Source: Chth-196 sp044370935
GTDB lineage: Bacteria > Verrucomicrobiota > Verrucomicrobiia > Chthoniobacterales > Chthoniobacteraceae
DNA: 19,268 nt
Reading direction: 5' to 3'
Assembly (NCBI GenBank): GCA_044370935.1
Contig: JBILUQ010000044.1
Coordinates: 1-19,268, forward strand
A program made the position numbers and the translations under genes. The notes beneath the pieces were generated by a model, which saw only the letters and a program-made list of their open reading frames with translations, had not been told where the DNA came from and ran no database searches. Positions 7,579 to 14,586 of this stretch are shown piece after piece (position 1 is the stretch's first letter; each line of letters starts with the position of its first letter).

Positions 7579-8166
7579 ATGCCGGAAGCGATCATCGCCT
7601 CACGAAAGGAAGCCGCCGGATTTTGCGTCGCGTCTCTGCGAATCCTGACGCGCCTGCTCTTCATTGCCGCACTTTGGATCGGATCAGGGCTTGCCTTGAT
7701 CGGGCAAGGCTCCGCGCAAACCAACTATTCACGCCCCTATTCAAAATCGCTGCAAAACAACGACGGCACGCGGCTCACCGTGAAGGTGGATCCTGAAAAC
7801 CGGCTCGTGGAGGAGATATTGTACGGCGCGGACAAATCGATGGCTTGGCGCTTGGTCCGCGAACTCGACGCCGCGCTTCAACCGATGGCAGCCATCAAGT
7901 TTGACGCGAACGACCAGGTGATTTCGCGCCACACCTACCTATGCCTCAAGGGCCGGATCGAGGAGGAGGAAGTCTTTAACGCGCGCCGGACACTCGTCGC
8001 GCGGATGCAGTATTTCTACGACAAAAAGGGGCGCCTCGAAAGGATCGAACATTACACGCCGGAAGGACGCTTGCTTAACACGACATATAATACAGCCGCG
8101 TTGGGCGTAGACCCGGTAATGCGAGATCGCGGCACAACCGTCATCAAGGTGCCCGCCCGCAAATAA
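7579..8166 (+). CDS. Exported protein of unknown function with YD-like motifs
   Basis: 195 residues, not recognised. The start follows the GT9 stop by 3 bases and has GAGG (7567-7570) eight bases upstream, so translational coupling is likely. Residues ~19-46 are hydrophobic (LLFIAALWIGSGLALIG) and end GSAQ, consistent with a signal peptide with a long n-region or with an N-terminal anchor. The mature part holds several strands with charged turns: LTVKVDPENRLVEEILYG, FDANDQVISRHTY and YYDKKG-like FYDKKGRLERIEHYTPEG. This spacing resembles the short beta-repeat proteins of the YwqK/YD type, but the similarity is weak. It should lie in the periplasm or outer envelope. Its position between a GT9 glycosyltransferase and a HAD phosphatase hints at an envelope role but does not define one. 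Confidence 0.8.
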   Translation: MPEAIIASRKEAAGFCVASLRILTRLLFIAALWIGSGLALIGQGSAQTNYSRPYSKSLQNNDGTRLTVKVDPENRLVEEILYGADKSMAWRLVRELDAALQPMAAIKFDANDQVISRHTYLCLKGRIEEEEVFNARRTLVARMQYFYDKKGRLERIEHYTPEGRLLNTTYNTAALGVDPVMRDRGTTVIKVPARK

Positions 8167-8213
8167 ACGACTCCTAACCTTGTCCCAAACCTTTCTGCTT
8201 CACCATCTGGCTC

Positions 8214-8915
8214 ATGCAAAAAAACACACTTCTGCTATTCGATATTGATGGAACTCTGATGACCAGCGGAGGCGCAGGCGAACATGCTTTGAAGGTCGGC
8301 TTTCGCGAGGAGTTCGGCATCGAGGATGACCTGCGCAACGTTGAGATTGCAGGGCGCACGGACTCGGGCATCGCGCGGCAAATGCTCACATACCACAATA
8401 TCGAAGTGACTCCCGAAACGCTGGAGCAATTTTATCAGGGATATCTTCGCAACTTGGTTCGCGAGCTGCCGAATCGCACGGGCACCTTACTTCCAGGCGT
8501 CGAACCATTGCTGCACGAACTTCACTCGCGCTCTCATGTCGCGCTCGGTTTATTGACCGGAAACCTTGAGCGCGGCGCGCGCCTGAAACTTACGCATTAC
8601 GGGGTGGCCCATTTTTTCCCGTTTGGCGCCTTCGCAGACGATCATCACGATCGCAACGCGCTCGGCGAATTTGCGCAGCAGCGCGCAACTGCCCTGCACG
8701 GGGTCCGGTTCGAGCCTGCGCGCACGACCATCATTGGGGACACACCTCATGACGTTTCTTGTGCACGTGCAATCGGGGCCCGTGTGCTGGCCGTTGCGAC
8801 AGGAGCCTTCTCCGCTGACGCTCTTGCTAAGTGCAATCCTGATGTGGTTTTGGAAAACCTGTCGGATTTGGGGAGCGCATTGAACGCCCTCAACGAAGGC
8901 CACCGAAGGGCGTGA
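8214..8915 (+). CDS. HAD-superfamily phosphatase (phosphoglycolate phosphatase-like)
   Basis: 233 residues. HAD motif I is LLLFDIDGTL with nucleophile D10 and acid/base D12. Motif II is GLLTGN (T115). The motif III lysine is probably K125 (LKLTHYG). Motif IV is IIGDTPHDV (D176, D180). An alpha-helical C1 cap lies between motifs I and II (about residues 17-85), as in phosphoglycolate phosphatase and beta-phosphoglucomutase. It is cytoplasmic and probably removes phosphate from a small metabolite, using Mg2+ (family knowledge). Substrate not determinable; Gph-like salvage or housekeeping of a sugar phosphate is possible. It lies 47 bases after the 7579 gene on the same strand, without a visible Shine-Dalgarno, and may be the last gene of the GT9 transcript. 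Confidence 0.9.
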   Translation: MQKNTLLLFDIDGTLMTSGGAGEHALKVGFREEFGIEDDLRNVEIAGRTDSGIARQMLTYHNIEVTPETLEQFYQGYLRNLVRELPNRTGTLLPGVEPLLHELHSRSHVALGLLTGNLERGARLKLTHYGVAHFFPFGAFADDHHDRNALGEFAQQRATALHGVRFEPARTTIIGDTPHDVSCARAIGARVLAVATGAFSADALAKCNPDVVLENLSDLGSALNALNEGHRRA

Positions 8916-8935
8916 CAGCCTTGGCAGTACTACGC

Positions 8936-8952
8936 AAAAGGACTGCCTTTTT
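8936..8952 (+). terminator. Possible weak intrinsic terminator after the HAD gene
   Basis: AAAAGG (8936-8941), a four-base loop ACTG and CCTTTTT (8946-8952) form a 6-bp hairpin whose 3' arm is itself the T run. It lies 20 bases after the HAD stop. The stem is AT-rich and short, so efficiency may be low. Confidence 0.35.
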
Positions 8953-9343
8953 GGCCAAAGTAGGGTGAAACGAAGCGCGCTTCGTTCTGTGCAGAGATGG
9001 AGGTTATTTTTTGTGTGGTAAGTCTCTTTAAACAAACACTCACCAGCAGAACGATGCATTTGCAACTTCTGAGATCAGATTGAATGGACAAGCCTGAACA
9101 AATACGGCGGCTGCGCAGTCCAGCTGCAAATGCTGCTCAACGTATGGGTGAGTAACGAGAAGCCTAAAATTCCGTGCGAAAGCACGCGGCCTGCGGGTCT
9201 ACCCCTGGGCCGGATTTTTGCATCAGACCCTGCAATGGCTCCACCATATCTGTCCGATATTGAGAAAGTAGACAGCGCTCCCGCGACGCCTTGAAAGCTA
9301 GATATTGCCGTTTGGCCCCTCTATAAATTACTGTTTCACTCCA
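8953..9343. other. Intergenic region without a recognised gene
   Basis: I see no coding frame with recognisable motifs, and no tRNA. A small GNRA-capped hairpin lies at 9173-9186 (CGTGC, GAAA, GCACG). A TATAAA at 9322-9327 lies 16 bases before the metallopeptidase ATG and could be a -10 element, but no matching -35 sits at the right distance. Confidence 0.45.
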
Positions 9344-10150
9344 ATGTTACCCTCCCCGCTGGTAGCCGGTCTCACAGGCGTGTTGGTTTTTGCAACACTG
9401 CTCCCCGCGCAAACTATGACAGCGCAATCTTCCGCGGGACAGCTTCCAGCAACGCAGCTTACCGCAACGCAGCTTACCGCAACGCAGGCCGCTGCCGCAG
9501 AGGTTTTTATCCCCCGGTTTGACCCGGTGATCAAAGAAATCGAAGGTTGGCAGGTCTGCATCGATCCCGCGCTGCTCGGCGGTGAAAATCAGGAGGCAGG
9601 TGCAAAGGCACTTTCCATGCTGGCGAATCATCTGCAACGCATAAGCATCGTTGTTCCCGCCGGACCGCTCGCCGCACTCAGAAAAGTCGGGCTATGGATT
9701 GAATACTGCCATCCCTCCTTGAAGACCATGCAGTACCATCCGAGCGAGAGATGGCTGCGCGCGAACCAACACGATCCGCGCCTGGCAAAGAAGGTGCACA
9801 TCCCGCAGGCGCCGGACATTTTTTCACGCAAACAAATGCTCAAACATCCCGCCGTGATCCTGCATGAGCTTGCGCACGCCTACCATGACCAGGTTCTAGG
9901 TTTTGAGTACCCTGAGGTTTTGCATGCATTTGAGCGCGCTCGAAACGCGAGTCTTTATCAGCGGGTCCTCCTCCATACAGGGGAGATCGGCAGGCACTAC
10001 GGACTAACCAATCACAAGGAGTACTTTGCCGAGGGAACCGAAGCTTTCCTTTACAGAAACGATTTCTATCCCTTTGTGCGCGCTGAACTGAAGGAATACG
10101 ACCCGGACTTTCATGAAGTGCTTGAGAAAATTTGGGGACCTGCGCGGTGA
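9344..10150 (+). CDS. Exported HEXXH zinc metallopeptidase with lethal-factor-like second motif
   Basis: 268 residues. The ATG at 9344 begins a Sec signal peptide (MLPSPLVAGL, hydrophobic to about residue 20, then PAQ). A TTG at 9305 in frame would add 13 unrelated residues and is less likely. Residues 35-48 are a repeated TATQL linker. The catalytic site is ILHELAHAYHD (H174, E175, H178). About 50 residues later, HKEYFAEGTEAFL gives Y227, E230 and E233. This HEXXH plus Y-x-x-E-x-x-E arrangement resembles the anthrax lethal factor fold (peptidase family M34) and relatives, where the Glu is the third zinc ligand and the Tyr assists catalysis; this assignment is inference. The length and absence of other domains fit a free periplasmic or secreted peptidase. 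Its target is unknown. It stands alone between the HAD gene and thrS, both more than 140 bases away. Confidence 0.85.
   Translation: MLPSPLVAGLTGVLVFATLLPAQTMTAQSSAGQLPATQLTATQLTATQAAAAEVFIPRFDPVIKEIEGWQVCIDPALLGGENQEAGAKALSMLANHLQRISIVVPAGPLAALRKVGLWIEYCHPSLKTMQYHPSERWLRANQHDPRLAKKVHIPQAPDIFSRKQMLKHPAVILHELAHAYHDQVLGFEYPEVLHAFERARNASLYQRVLLHTGEIGRHYGLTNHKEYFAEGTEAFLYRNDFYPFVRAELKEYDPDFHEVLEKIWGPAR
9437..9487 (+). repeat. 15-bp tandem repeat inside the metallopeptidase gene
   Basis: Two perfect copies of AACGCAGCTTACCGC (9451-9465 and 9466-9480) are followed by a partial copy (9481-9487) and preceded by a degenerate copy (9437-9450). They encode the TATQL repeats between the signal peptide and the mature domain. 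The unit is a multiple of three, so copy-number change would keep the frame and only alter linker length. Confidence 0.85.
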
Positions 10151-10224
10151 ATCCCACAAAATTGGAGGGTGCGCCGTTGCCACTCCAGCGTGCTGCGAGA
10201 AACGCGCTTTGCCGGTAGCCTGCT

Positions 10225-10253
10225 TTGACATAGCGTTCCCGCCCGCCTGTGAA
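10225..10253 (+). promoter_or_regulatory. Candidate promoter for thrS
   Basis: A perfect TTGACA (10225-10230) is followed after 17 bases by TGTGAA (10248-10253), a poor -10 match. It lies about 40 bases before the thrS ATG. Only the -35 hexamer is good, so this is tentative. Confidence 0.3.
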
Positions 10254-10294
10254 GCAGGACCCCGCTCCCTCAATCTTTAACTCCACATTTTCTT

Positions 10295-12142
10295 ATGGCT
10301 GAAGAACGCAAAACACTCGAACAACGCCACCAAATGAGCGATTTGGAGCGGCTCCGCCACTCCGCCGCGCATGTGCTCGCAACCGCCATACTCAAAATCT
10401 GGCCGGAAGCGCAGTTTGCCGCAGGCCCTCCTGTGGACTCAGGTTTCTATTACGACCTTGAGCTATCGCACCGTATCACCCCGGAGGATTTTTGTCGGAT
10501 AGAGGAGGAGATGCGAAAGGAAACAAAGGCGAACAACGTCTTCGAGCGACAGGTCGTTTCCCGTTACGAAGCCCTTGAACTCGCAACCAATGGCCGCATC
10601 GGCGCACTCGCTGAACGCGCCACGCCGAGCAAGTTCAAATTGGACATTATTTCCAGTATCCCAGAGCACGAGGAGATTTCGCTCTATCGCAACGGCGATT
10701 TTGTCGACCTGTGCGCGGGACCGCACGTCATGCGCACCGGTAACATAGGCGCGTTCAAGCTCACCCACGTTGCGAGCGCTTACTACAAAGGCGACGAGCG
10801 AAACCCGCAGCTGCAGCGCATCTACGGCACTGCGTTTAAAAACAAGACCGAGCTCGAGGCGTATTTTACAATGCAGGAGGAGGCGCGCAAACGCGATCAC
10901 CGCAAGCTCGGCCGTGAGATGGAACTGTTCACATTTGACGAGGACGTCGGACCTGGCCTTCCACTATGGCTGCCAAATGGAACAGTGCTCATCGAGGAGC
11001 TGGAGCGGCTTGCAAAAGAAACCGAATTCGCCGCCGGCTACCAGCGGGTGCGCACCCCACATCTCGCGCGCGAGAACATGTATCTCACCAGCGGCCATCT
11101 TCCGTACTACGCGGAGAGCATGTTCCCGCCGATGGAGCTCGCGGAGAAGGATGCGGACGGCCAGATAACCGTTTCTGACAAATACTATCTCAAGGCGATG
11201 AACTGCCCGCATCACCACAAGATTTACAAGGCTGTCCCCCACAGCTACCGGGACCTGCCGCTGCGTCTAGCGGAGTACGGGACTTGCTATCGGTACGAGC
11301 AGTCCGGCGAACTGCTCGGTCTCCACCGAGTGCGTTCCATGCAGATGAATGATGCTCACATTTATTGCACGCCGGAACAGTTCGAGGCTGAGTTTATGGC
11401 AGTGAATGAAATGTATTTGAATTACTTCAAGATTTTCGGACTCGGCGATTATCTGATGCGTTTTTCAACTCATGACCCCGCGAGGCTCGGGGAAAAGTTT
11501 GTCAACGAGCCTGAGCTTTGGAAACAAACTGAAGAGATGGTTCGTGCTGTTTTGGTAAAATCAGGGATTAAATACGTGGAGGTGCCAAACGAAGCGGCGT
11601 TCTACGGGCCCAAGATTGACGTGCAGGTTTGGAGCGCCATTGGACGCGAGTTTACCATCGCCACCAATCAGGTGGACTTCGCTGTGCCTTCGCGTTTCGG
11701 CCTAGTTTACAAGGATCGCGACAACACAGAAAAAACACCGCTTTGCATCCACCGGGCTCCGCTCGGCACGCACGAACGTTTCATCGGTTTCCTCATCGAG
11801 CATTACGCGGGTAACTTCCCATTGTGGCTTGCACCCGAACAGGTGCGCATTCTGCCGATCGGCGCGGAGGATGAGCTCGTGGCTGCTGCGCGTGAGTTGG
11901 AAAATCAACTGCGTGCGCTAGGCATCCGTGTCACAAGCGATGTGAGCACGGACAAGATCAATGGCAAAGTTCTGCGCGCTGAGGAGAGCAAAGTTCACAC
12001 GATGCTGGTTGTGGGAAAACGCGACTTGGAGGCGGGTTGTGTCAGCGTCCGACTCCACGGCAAGGGCAACCTAGGGGCGCGGCCGCGCGCTGAGGTGATT
12101 GCAGATCTTGCGGCTTCGGTCCGTGAGCGCCGCGCAAATTAA
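10295..12142 (+). CDS. thrS: Threonyl-tRNA synthetase, short form lacking the TGS domain
   Basis: 615 residues. It charges tRNA-Thr with threonine in the cytoplasm. The editing domain starts almost at the N-terminus: RHSAAHVLA (H22, H26) and VDLCAGPH (C140, H144) are the editing-site metal-binding residues. The catalytic core has MNCPHHH (zinc ligand C304), motif 2 YRYEQSGELLGLHRVR (R333, E335), NDAHIYC (zinc ligand H355) and motif 3 HRAPLGTHERFIGF (H486, R495). The anticodon-binding domain is ~515-612. E. coli ThrRS has about 60 extra residues, the TGS domain, before this point; there is no room for it here after the ATG. Motif 2 and the MNCPHHH segment also differ from the common MNCPGH and HRNEPSG forms. 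There is no Shine-Dalgarno. Downstream is a terminator and not infC-rpmI-rplT, so the classical operon is absent here. Confidence 0.97.
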   Translation: MAEERKTLEQRHQMSDLERLRHSAAHVLATAILKIWPEAQFAAGPPVDSGFYYDLELSHRITPEDFCRIEEEMRKETKANNVFERQVVSRYEALELATNGRIGALAERATPSKFKLDIISSIPEHEEISLYRNGDFVDLCAGPHVMRTGNIGAFKLTHVASAYYKGDERNPQLQRIYGTAFKNKTELEAYFTMQEEARKRDHRKLGREMELFTFDEDVGPGLPLWLPNGTVLIEELERLAKETEFAAGYQRVRTPHLARENMYLTSGHLPYYAESMFPPMELAEKDADGQITVSDKYYLKAMNCPHHHKIYKAVPHSYRDLPLRLAEYGTCYRYEQSGELLGLHRVRSMQMNDAHIYCTPEQFEAEFMAVNEMYLNYFKIFGLGDYLMRFSTHDPARLGEKFVNEPELWKQTEEMVRAVLVKSGIKYVEVPNEAAFYGPKIDVQVWSAIGREFTIATNQVDFAVPSRFGLVYKDRDNTEKTPLCIHRAPLGTHERFIGFLIEHYAGNFPLWLAPEQVRILPIGAEDELVAAARELENQLRALGIRVTSDVSTDKINGKVLRAEESKVHTMLVVGKRDLEAGCVSVRLHGKGNLGARPRAEVIADLAASVRERRAN

Positions 12143-12170
12143 CGATTCAAACTGCCGCTCGAAATTTGTG

Positions 12171-12212
12171 GAGTCGCCGCGCCGTTGCAGGTTGCGGCGA
12201 TTCTTAATTTTA
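12171..12212 (+). terminator. Intrinsic terminator of thrS
   Basis: GAGTCGCCGC (12171-12180) pairs with GCGGCGATTC (12194-12203) over 10 bp with one G-U pair and a 13-base loop. The T-rich TTAATTTTA follows at once. It begins 28 bases after the thrS stop. Confidence 0.75.
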
Positions 12213-12614
12213 GTTGAGCCGCTATTTCATCGCGCCCAACGGAATTGTTTGAACTTAGGGTGCGACGCTTGAGGCGTTCAGTCCAGTCTCATAACCGCCC
12301 TCCGGATATGCGGCTGTGGTGTCCATGTGTCCGGGCCAGCACTGGCCGTCGGCGGTCATTATCCCGTGAGGGTCTGGGTGCATCGCTTTTGCCGTCGGTT
12401 TGTATTCGACAAAGAATTCCCCTCGCAAATGCAGCATCCGGCGCGGTGTCGTGCTCCGATGTTTGGGTACGAGCGCACCTAGCGATCAGTTCGCTGGTCG
12501 GCGGCCCCGGCGAGGGGGCCGGTTTGTTCGCGCACGCAGTTTTTGACCGTTTACGCCATGGCAATATTACCAACGCAGGCCTCGCAAATTTTGTTTCGTT
12601 GCAGGCGGGTTTTC
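12213..12614. other. Intergenic region of about 400 bases, no confirmed gene
   Basis: No plus-strand gene is recognisable before the HEAT-like gene. On the minus strand a frame is open for about 75 codons from near 12480 down to 12255. Its first ATG is at 12437, and from there the peptide includes HPDPHGIMTADGQCWPGH. It has unusually balanced composition for a random frame but no known domain, no Shine-Dalgarno and no gene context, so I do not call it. A G+C-rich inverted repeat (GGCCCC at 12502-12507 and GGGGCC at 12515-12520, about 12500-12522) is also present. The candidate promoter at its right end is listed separately. Confidence 0.4.
12543..12570 (+). promoter_or_regulatory. Candidate sigma70-like promoter for the HEAT-like gene
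   Basis: TTGACC (12543-12548), 16 bases, then TATTAC (12565-12570). Transcription would start near 12577, about 38 bases before the ATG at 12615. This supports that ATG over the in-frame TTG at 12543, which lies inside the -35 element. Confidence 0.45.
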
Positions 12615-13526
12615 ATGCGCGTGCTTTGTCTGATTGCTCTCCTCGATTGCAGCCTGCTCATGGACGCGAAGGCCGTTGGTGTGTTCGACAGTCCTCAATT
12701 GCGAAGGGCTGCTAGCTTTAATCAAATTAAGCCAGATCCTCGATTACCCGAGGAGCAGCAGGCGTCGCACGTTAGCGCCGCTCCGCCTTTGATTGCGGGA
12801 ATACTCGACACGGACCCCCGCAAGTCGGATGCCGAGTGTCGGGCGCCAGTTTGGGCATTCCTGAGGCAGGCGTGGAAGTACGATGCGGCTCAGGAGGGGG
12901 AATGGTTGCTGGGTGTGGACGAGGCTCTTTGCTGGTTGCGCTGTGGAGCGGTGTCGGCCGCGTCGGTCTCTGAAGTCGAAAACGGGCTCGTAAACCTGGT
13001 TGCTGACATTTCGTTACCTGAGGCGGAACGCGAGTTTGCGCTTCTGCATCTTGGTCGTTGCAATCTGTCGGCTCAGGGTGCGGCCATCGTGGTGAAATTA
13101 CTTTCCAAGATATTGGAGGGAGACGTAAGCCGGCCGCTGTGCGGGGCAGCGCTCGTTGCCATCGCGGAAATCAATCCGGACGATATCCAGTTGTGGGCGT
13201 TGGCTCGAAAGTCTTCGCTTCAGATGGCGGCGAATCCAGCGGCCCATGTGCGCAATCGGATTGCGGCGTTTGAGGTTGTTGCTGCCAAGGGATGGGGGGA
13301 GGTGGAACCCGTGATTTGCGAACGCCTGTGCCTTACCAGGCACGTTGCCGAGCGGGTGGCAGCGTTCGACGCGCTCGGGAGCATTGGTGGCGCGGACACC
13401 GTGCGGTGGATTGAAACGCTCCCCGCTGAAAACGACGCGCTTTGTGCGGCAGCACGTGACAAGACCCTGAAAGCCGTGATGAGCCGGTTGGCAAACGCGC
13501 CAGGTGGGGAATCCAATCCAGATTGA
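12615..13526 (+). CDS. Exported alpha-helical (HEAT-like) repeat protein of unknown function
   Basis: 303 residues. The ATG at 12615 gives a compact signal peptide, MRVLCLIALLDCSLLMDAKA, with likely cleavage after AKA. Earlier starts at 12543 (TTG) or 12558 (ATG) would bury it behind polar residues. The mature region has a short P- and E-rich segment, then from about residue 85 to the end a series of amphipathic helices rich in A, L and E. These include LVADISLPEAEREFALLHLG, GAALVAIAEINP and AERVAAFDALGSIGGADTV. The last is typical of HEAT or PBS-lyase repeats, in which short helix pairs form a protein-binding scaffold. No catalytic motif is visible. It should act in the periplasm; partners are unknown. 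It is convergent with the beta-hydroxyacid dehydrogenase gene, with only 7 bases between the two stops and no clear shared terminator. Confidence 0.8.
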   Translation: MRVLCLIALLDCSLLMDAKAVGVFDSPQLRRAASFNQIKPDPRLPEEQQASHVSAAPPLIAGILDTDPRKSDAECRAPVWAFLRQAWKYDAAQEGEWLLGVDEALCWLRCGAVSAASVSEVENGLVNLVADISLPEAEREFALLHLGRCNLSAQGAAIVVKLLSKILEGDVSRPLCGAALVAIAEINPDDIQLWALARKSSLQMAANPAAHVRNRIAAFEVVAAKGWGEVEPVICERLCLTRHVAERVAAFDALGSIGGADTVRWIETLPAENDALCAAARDKTLKAVMSRLANAPGGESNPD

Positions 13527-13533
13527 ATGGGGT

Positions 13534-14427
13534 TTACTTGGTGGCTGGTCCGCGCCCCGGGAAGGTCAGCTCCGCGATGCCTGATTTGTCGAGTTCGCCA
13601 AGGCCCTGTGCGGTCATCCGCTCAAACTGTTCCTTGGTGGCCGTCGCAAGCGGCAGGTTGAGTCCCGCTGCCTGCGCGAGTTGTAGGGCGATGCCGCTGT
13701 CTTTGGCTGCGTGCGCGGCGCTGAAAAAGCAGGAGTGATCTCGGTTCTGCATGTCTTCGCCGTCGGTCACCAGAACACGCGAGGCCGCACCGGTCTGCGA
13801 AAACACTTCACGAATCATGGACAAATCCAGACCAAGTGCAGATGCGAGCCCGAGTCCTTCGGCGAGGCCCGCCGTGTTGATATTCATCACCATGTTTACC
13901 AAAGCTTTCACTTTGGCAGCTTCTCCTGCGCGCCCGACGTAACGCATGTTGGTACTGAGTTTTTCGAGAATCGCTTTGACTGAGTCGAACACCTCCGGCT
14001 TGCCTCCGATCATGAGGTACAGCGAGCCCTCTCGCGCCTGCGTAATGCTGCTCGCCATGCAGCCCTCAAGAGAATGAGCGCCCGCGGCTTCGGCCAGCTT
14101 TTCCACCTCCAAATGCACGACTGGGGAAACGGTCGCACAGTTGATAAAAACCCTGCCTTTGGCGCCCGAGAGCAAACTGTCGTTGCCCGCGGTGAAAATC
14201 GAACGCATCGCTGCATCATCGGTCACCACCGTAATGATCACGTCCGAGACGGCCGTGACCGCCGCAAGCGTCTTACAGGCGGCGGCACCAAGTTCCGAGG
14301 CGAGCGTGTCCGTGAGCGTGCGATTCATATCAAAGACCGCGCTGACGGTGTAGCCGCAATCCTTGAGTCGGCGCGCCATGTTGGCGCCCATCCGGCCGAG
14401 GCCGACGAATCCAATGTTTGAAGTCAT
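13534..14427 (-). CDS. NAD(P)-dependent beta-hydroxyacid dehydrogenase-family protein with altered substrate motif
   Basis: 297 residues. The ATG at 14427 begins MTSNIGFVGLGRMGANMARRL, the canonical dinucleotide-binding start (GxGxxG at 8-13). The frame continues to 14499 but the extra 24 residues are not family-like. The Rossmann domain ends near INCATVSP. The catalytic lysine is K172 in GRAGEAAKVKALVN, and AKDSGIAL (K242, D243) matches the C-terminal signature. The normal substrate-binding D-A-P-V-S-G-G segment instead reads EGCMASSITQAREGSL (121-136), so the conserved Pro and Ser-Gly are missing. 3-hydroxyisobutyrate, tartronate-semialdehyde and GLYR1/succinic-semialdehyde reductases share this fold. 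The substrate cannot be assigned and may differ from all of these. It is divergent from the alpha-2-macroglobulin gene across 159 bases and convergent with the HEAT-like gene. Confidence 0.88.
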   Translation of the reverse strand: MTSNIGFVGLGRMGANMARRLKDCGYTVSAVFDMNRTLTDTLASELGAAACKTLAAVTAVSDVIITVVTDDAAMRSIFTAGNDSLLSGAKGRVFINCATVSPVVHLEVEKLAEAAGAHSLEGCMASSITQAREGSLYLMIGGKPEVFDSVKAILEKLSTNMRYVGRAGEAAKVKALVNMVMNINTAGLAEGLGLASALGLDLSMIREVFSQTGAASRVLVTDGEDMQNRDHSCFFSAAHAAKDSGIALQLAQAAGLNLPLATATKEQFERMTAQGLGELDKSGIAELTFPGRGPATK

Positions 14428-14563
14428 AATAACCAGTTCGAGTAAGCGTTCACATTGGTGGTCTGCGCAAACTAGATCAAGAGAAAGCATGGCGCCCAAA
14501 ACGGATGCTCGGATGACACGCCAGCAGACTATCGGTCGGAGCTGGAGTTCTTAACAACATGGG

Positions 14564-14577
14564 CTACAAGCTTGTAG
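14564..14577. promoter_or_regulatory. Perfect 14-bp palindrome upstream of the alpha-2-macroglobulin gene
   Basis: CTACAAGCTTGTAG is self-complementary over 14 bases and ends nine bases before the ATG at 14587, in the divergent gap shared with the dehydrogenase gene. This is the size and place expected of an operator for a dimeric regulator. No regulator is assigned, and chance occurrence is possible. Confidence 0.35.
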
Positions 14578-14586
14578 ACGCACACT

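Noticed and set aside
8884..8913. 7-bp inverted repeat (ACGCCCT/AGGGCGT) at the end of the HAD gene
   Set aside because: It lies within the coding sequence up to the stop and has no T run. It is a possible part of termination but not enough to call.
9172..9189. GNRA-capped hairpin in the spacer before the metallopeptidase gene
   Set aside because: Five to six base pairs is too little to claim an RNA gene; no other conserved RNA feature is visible around it.
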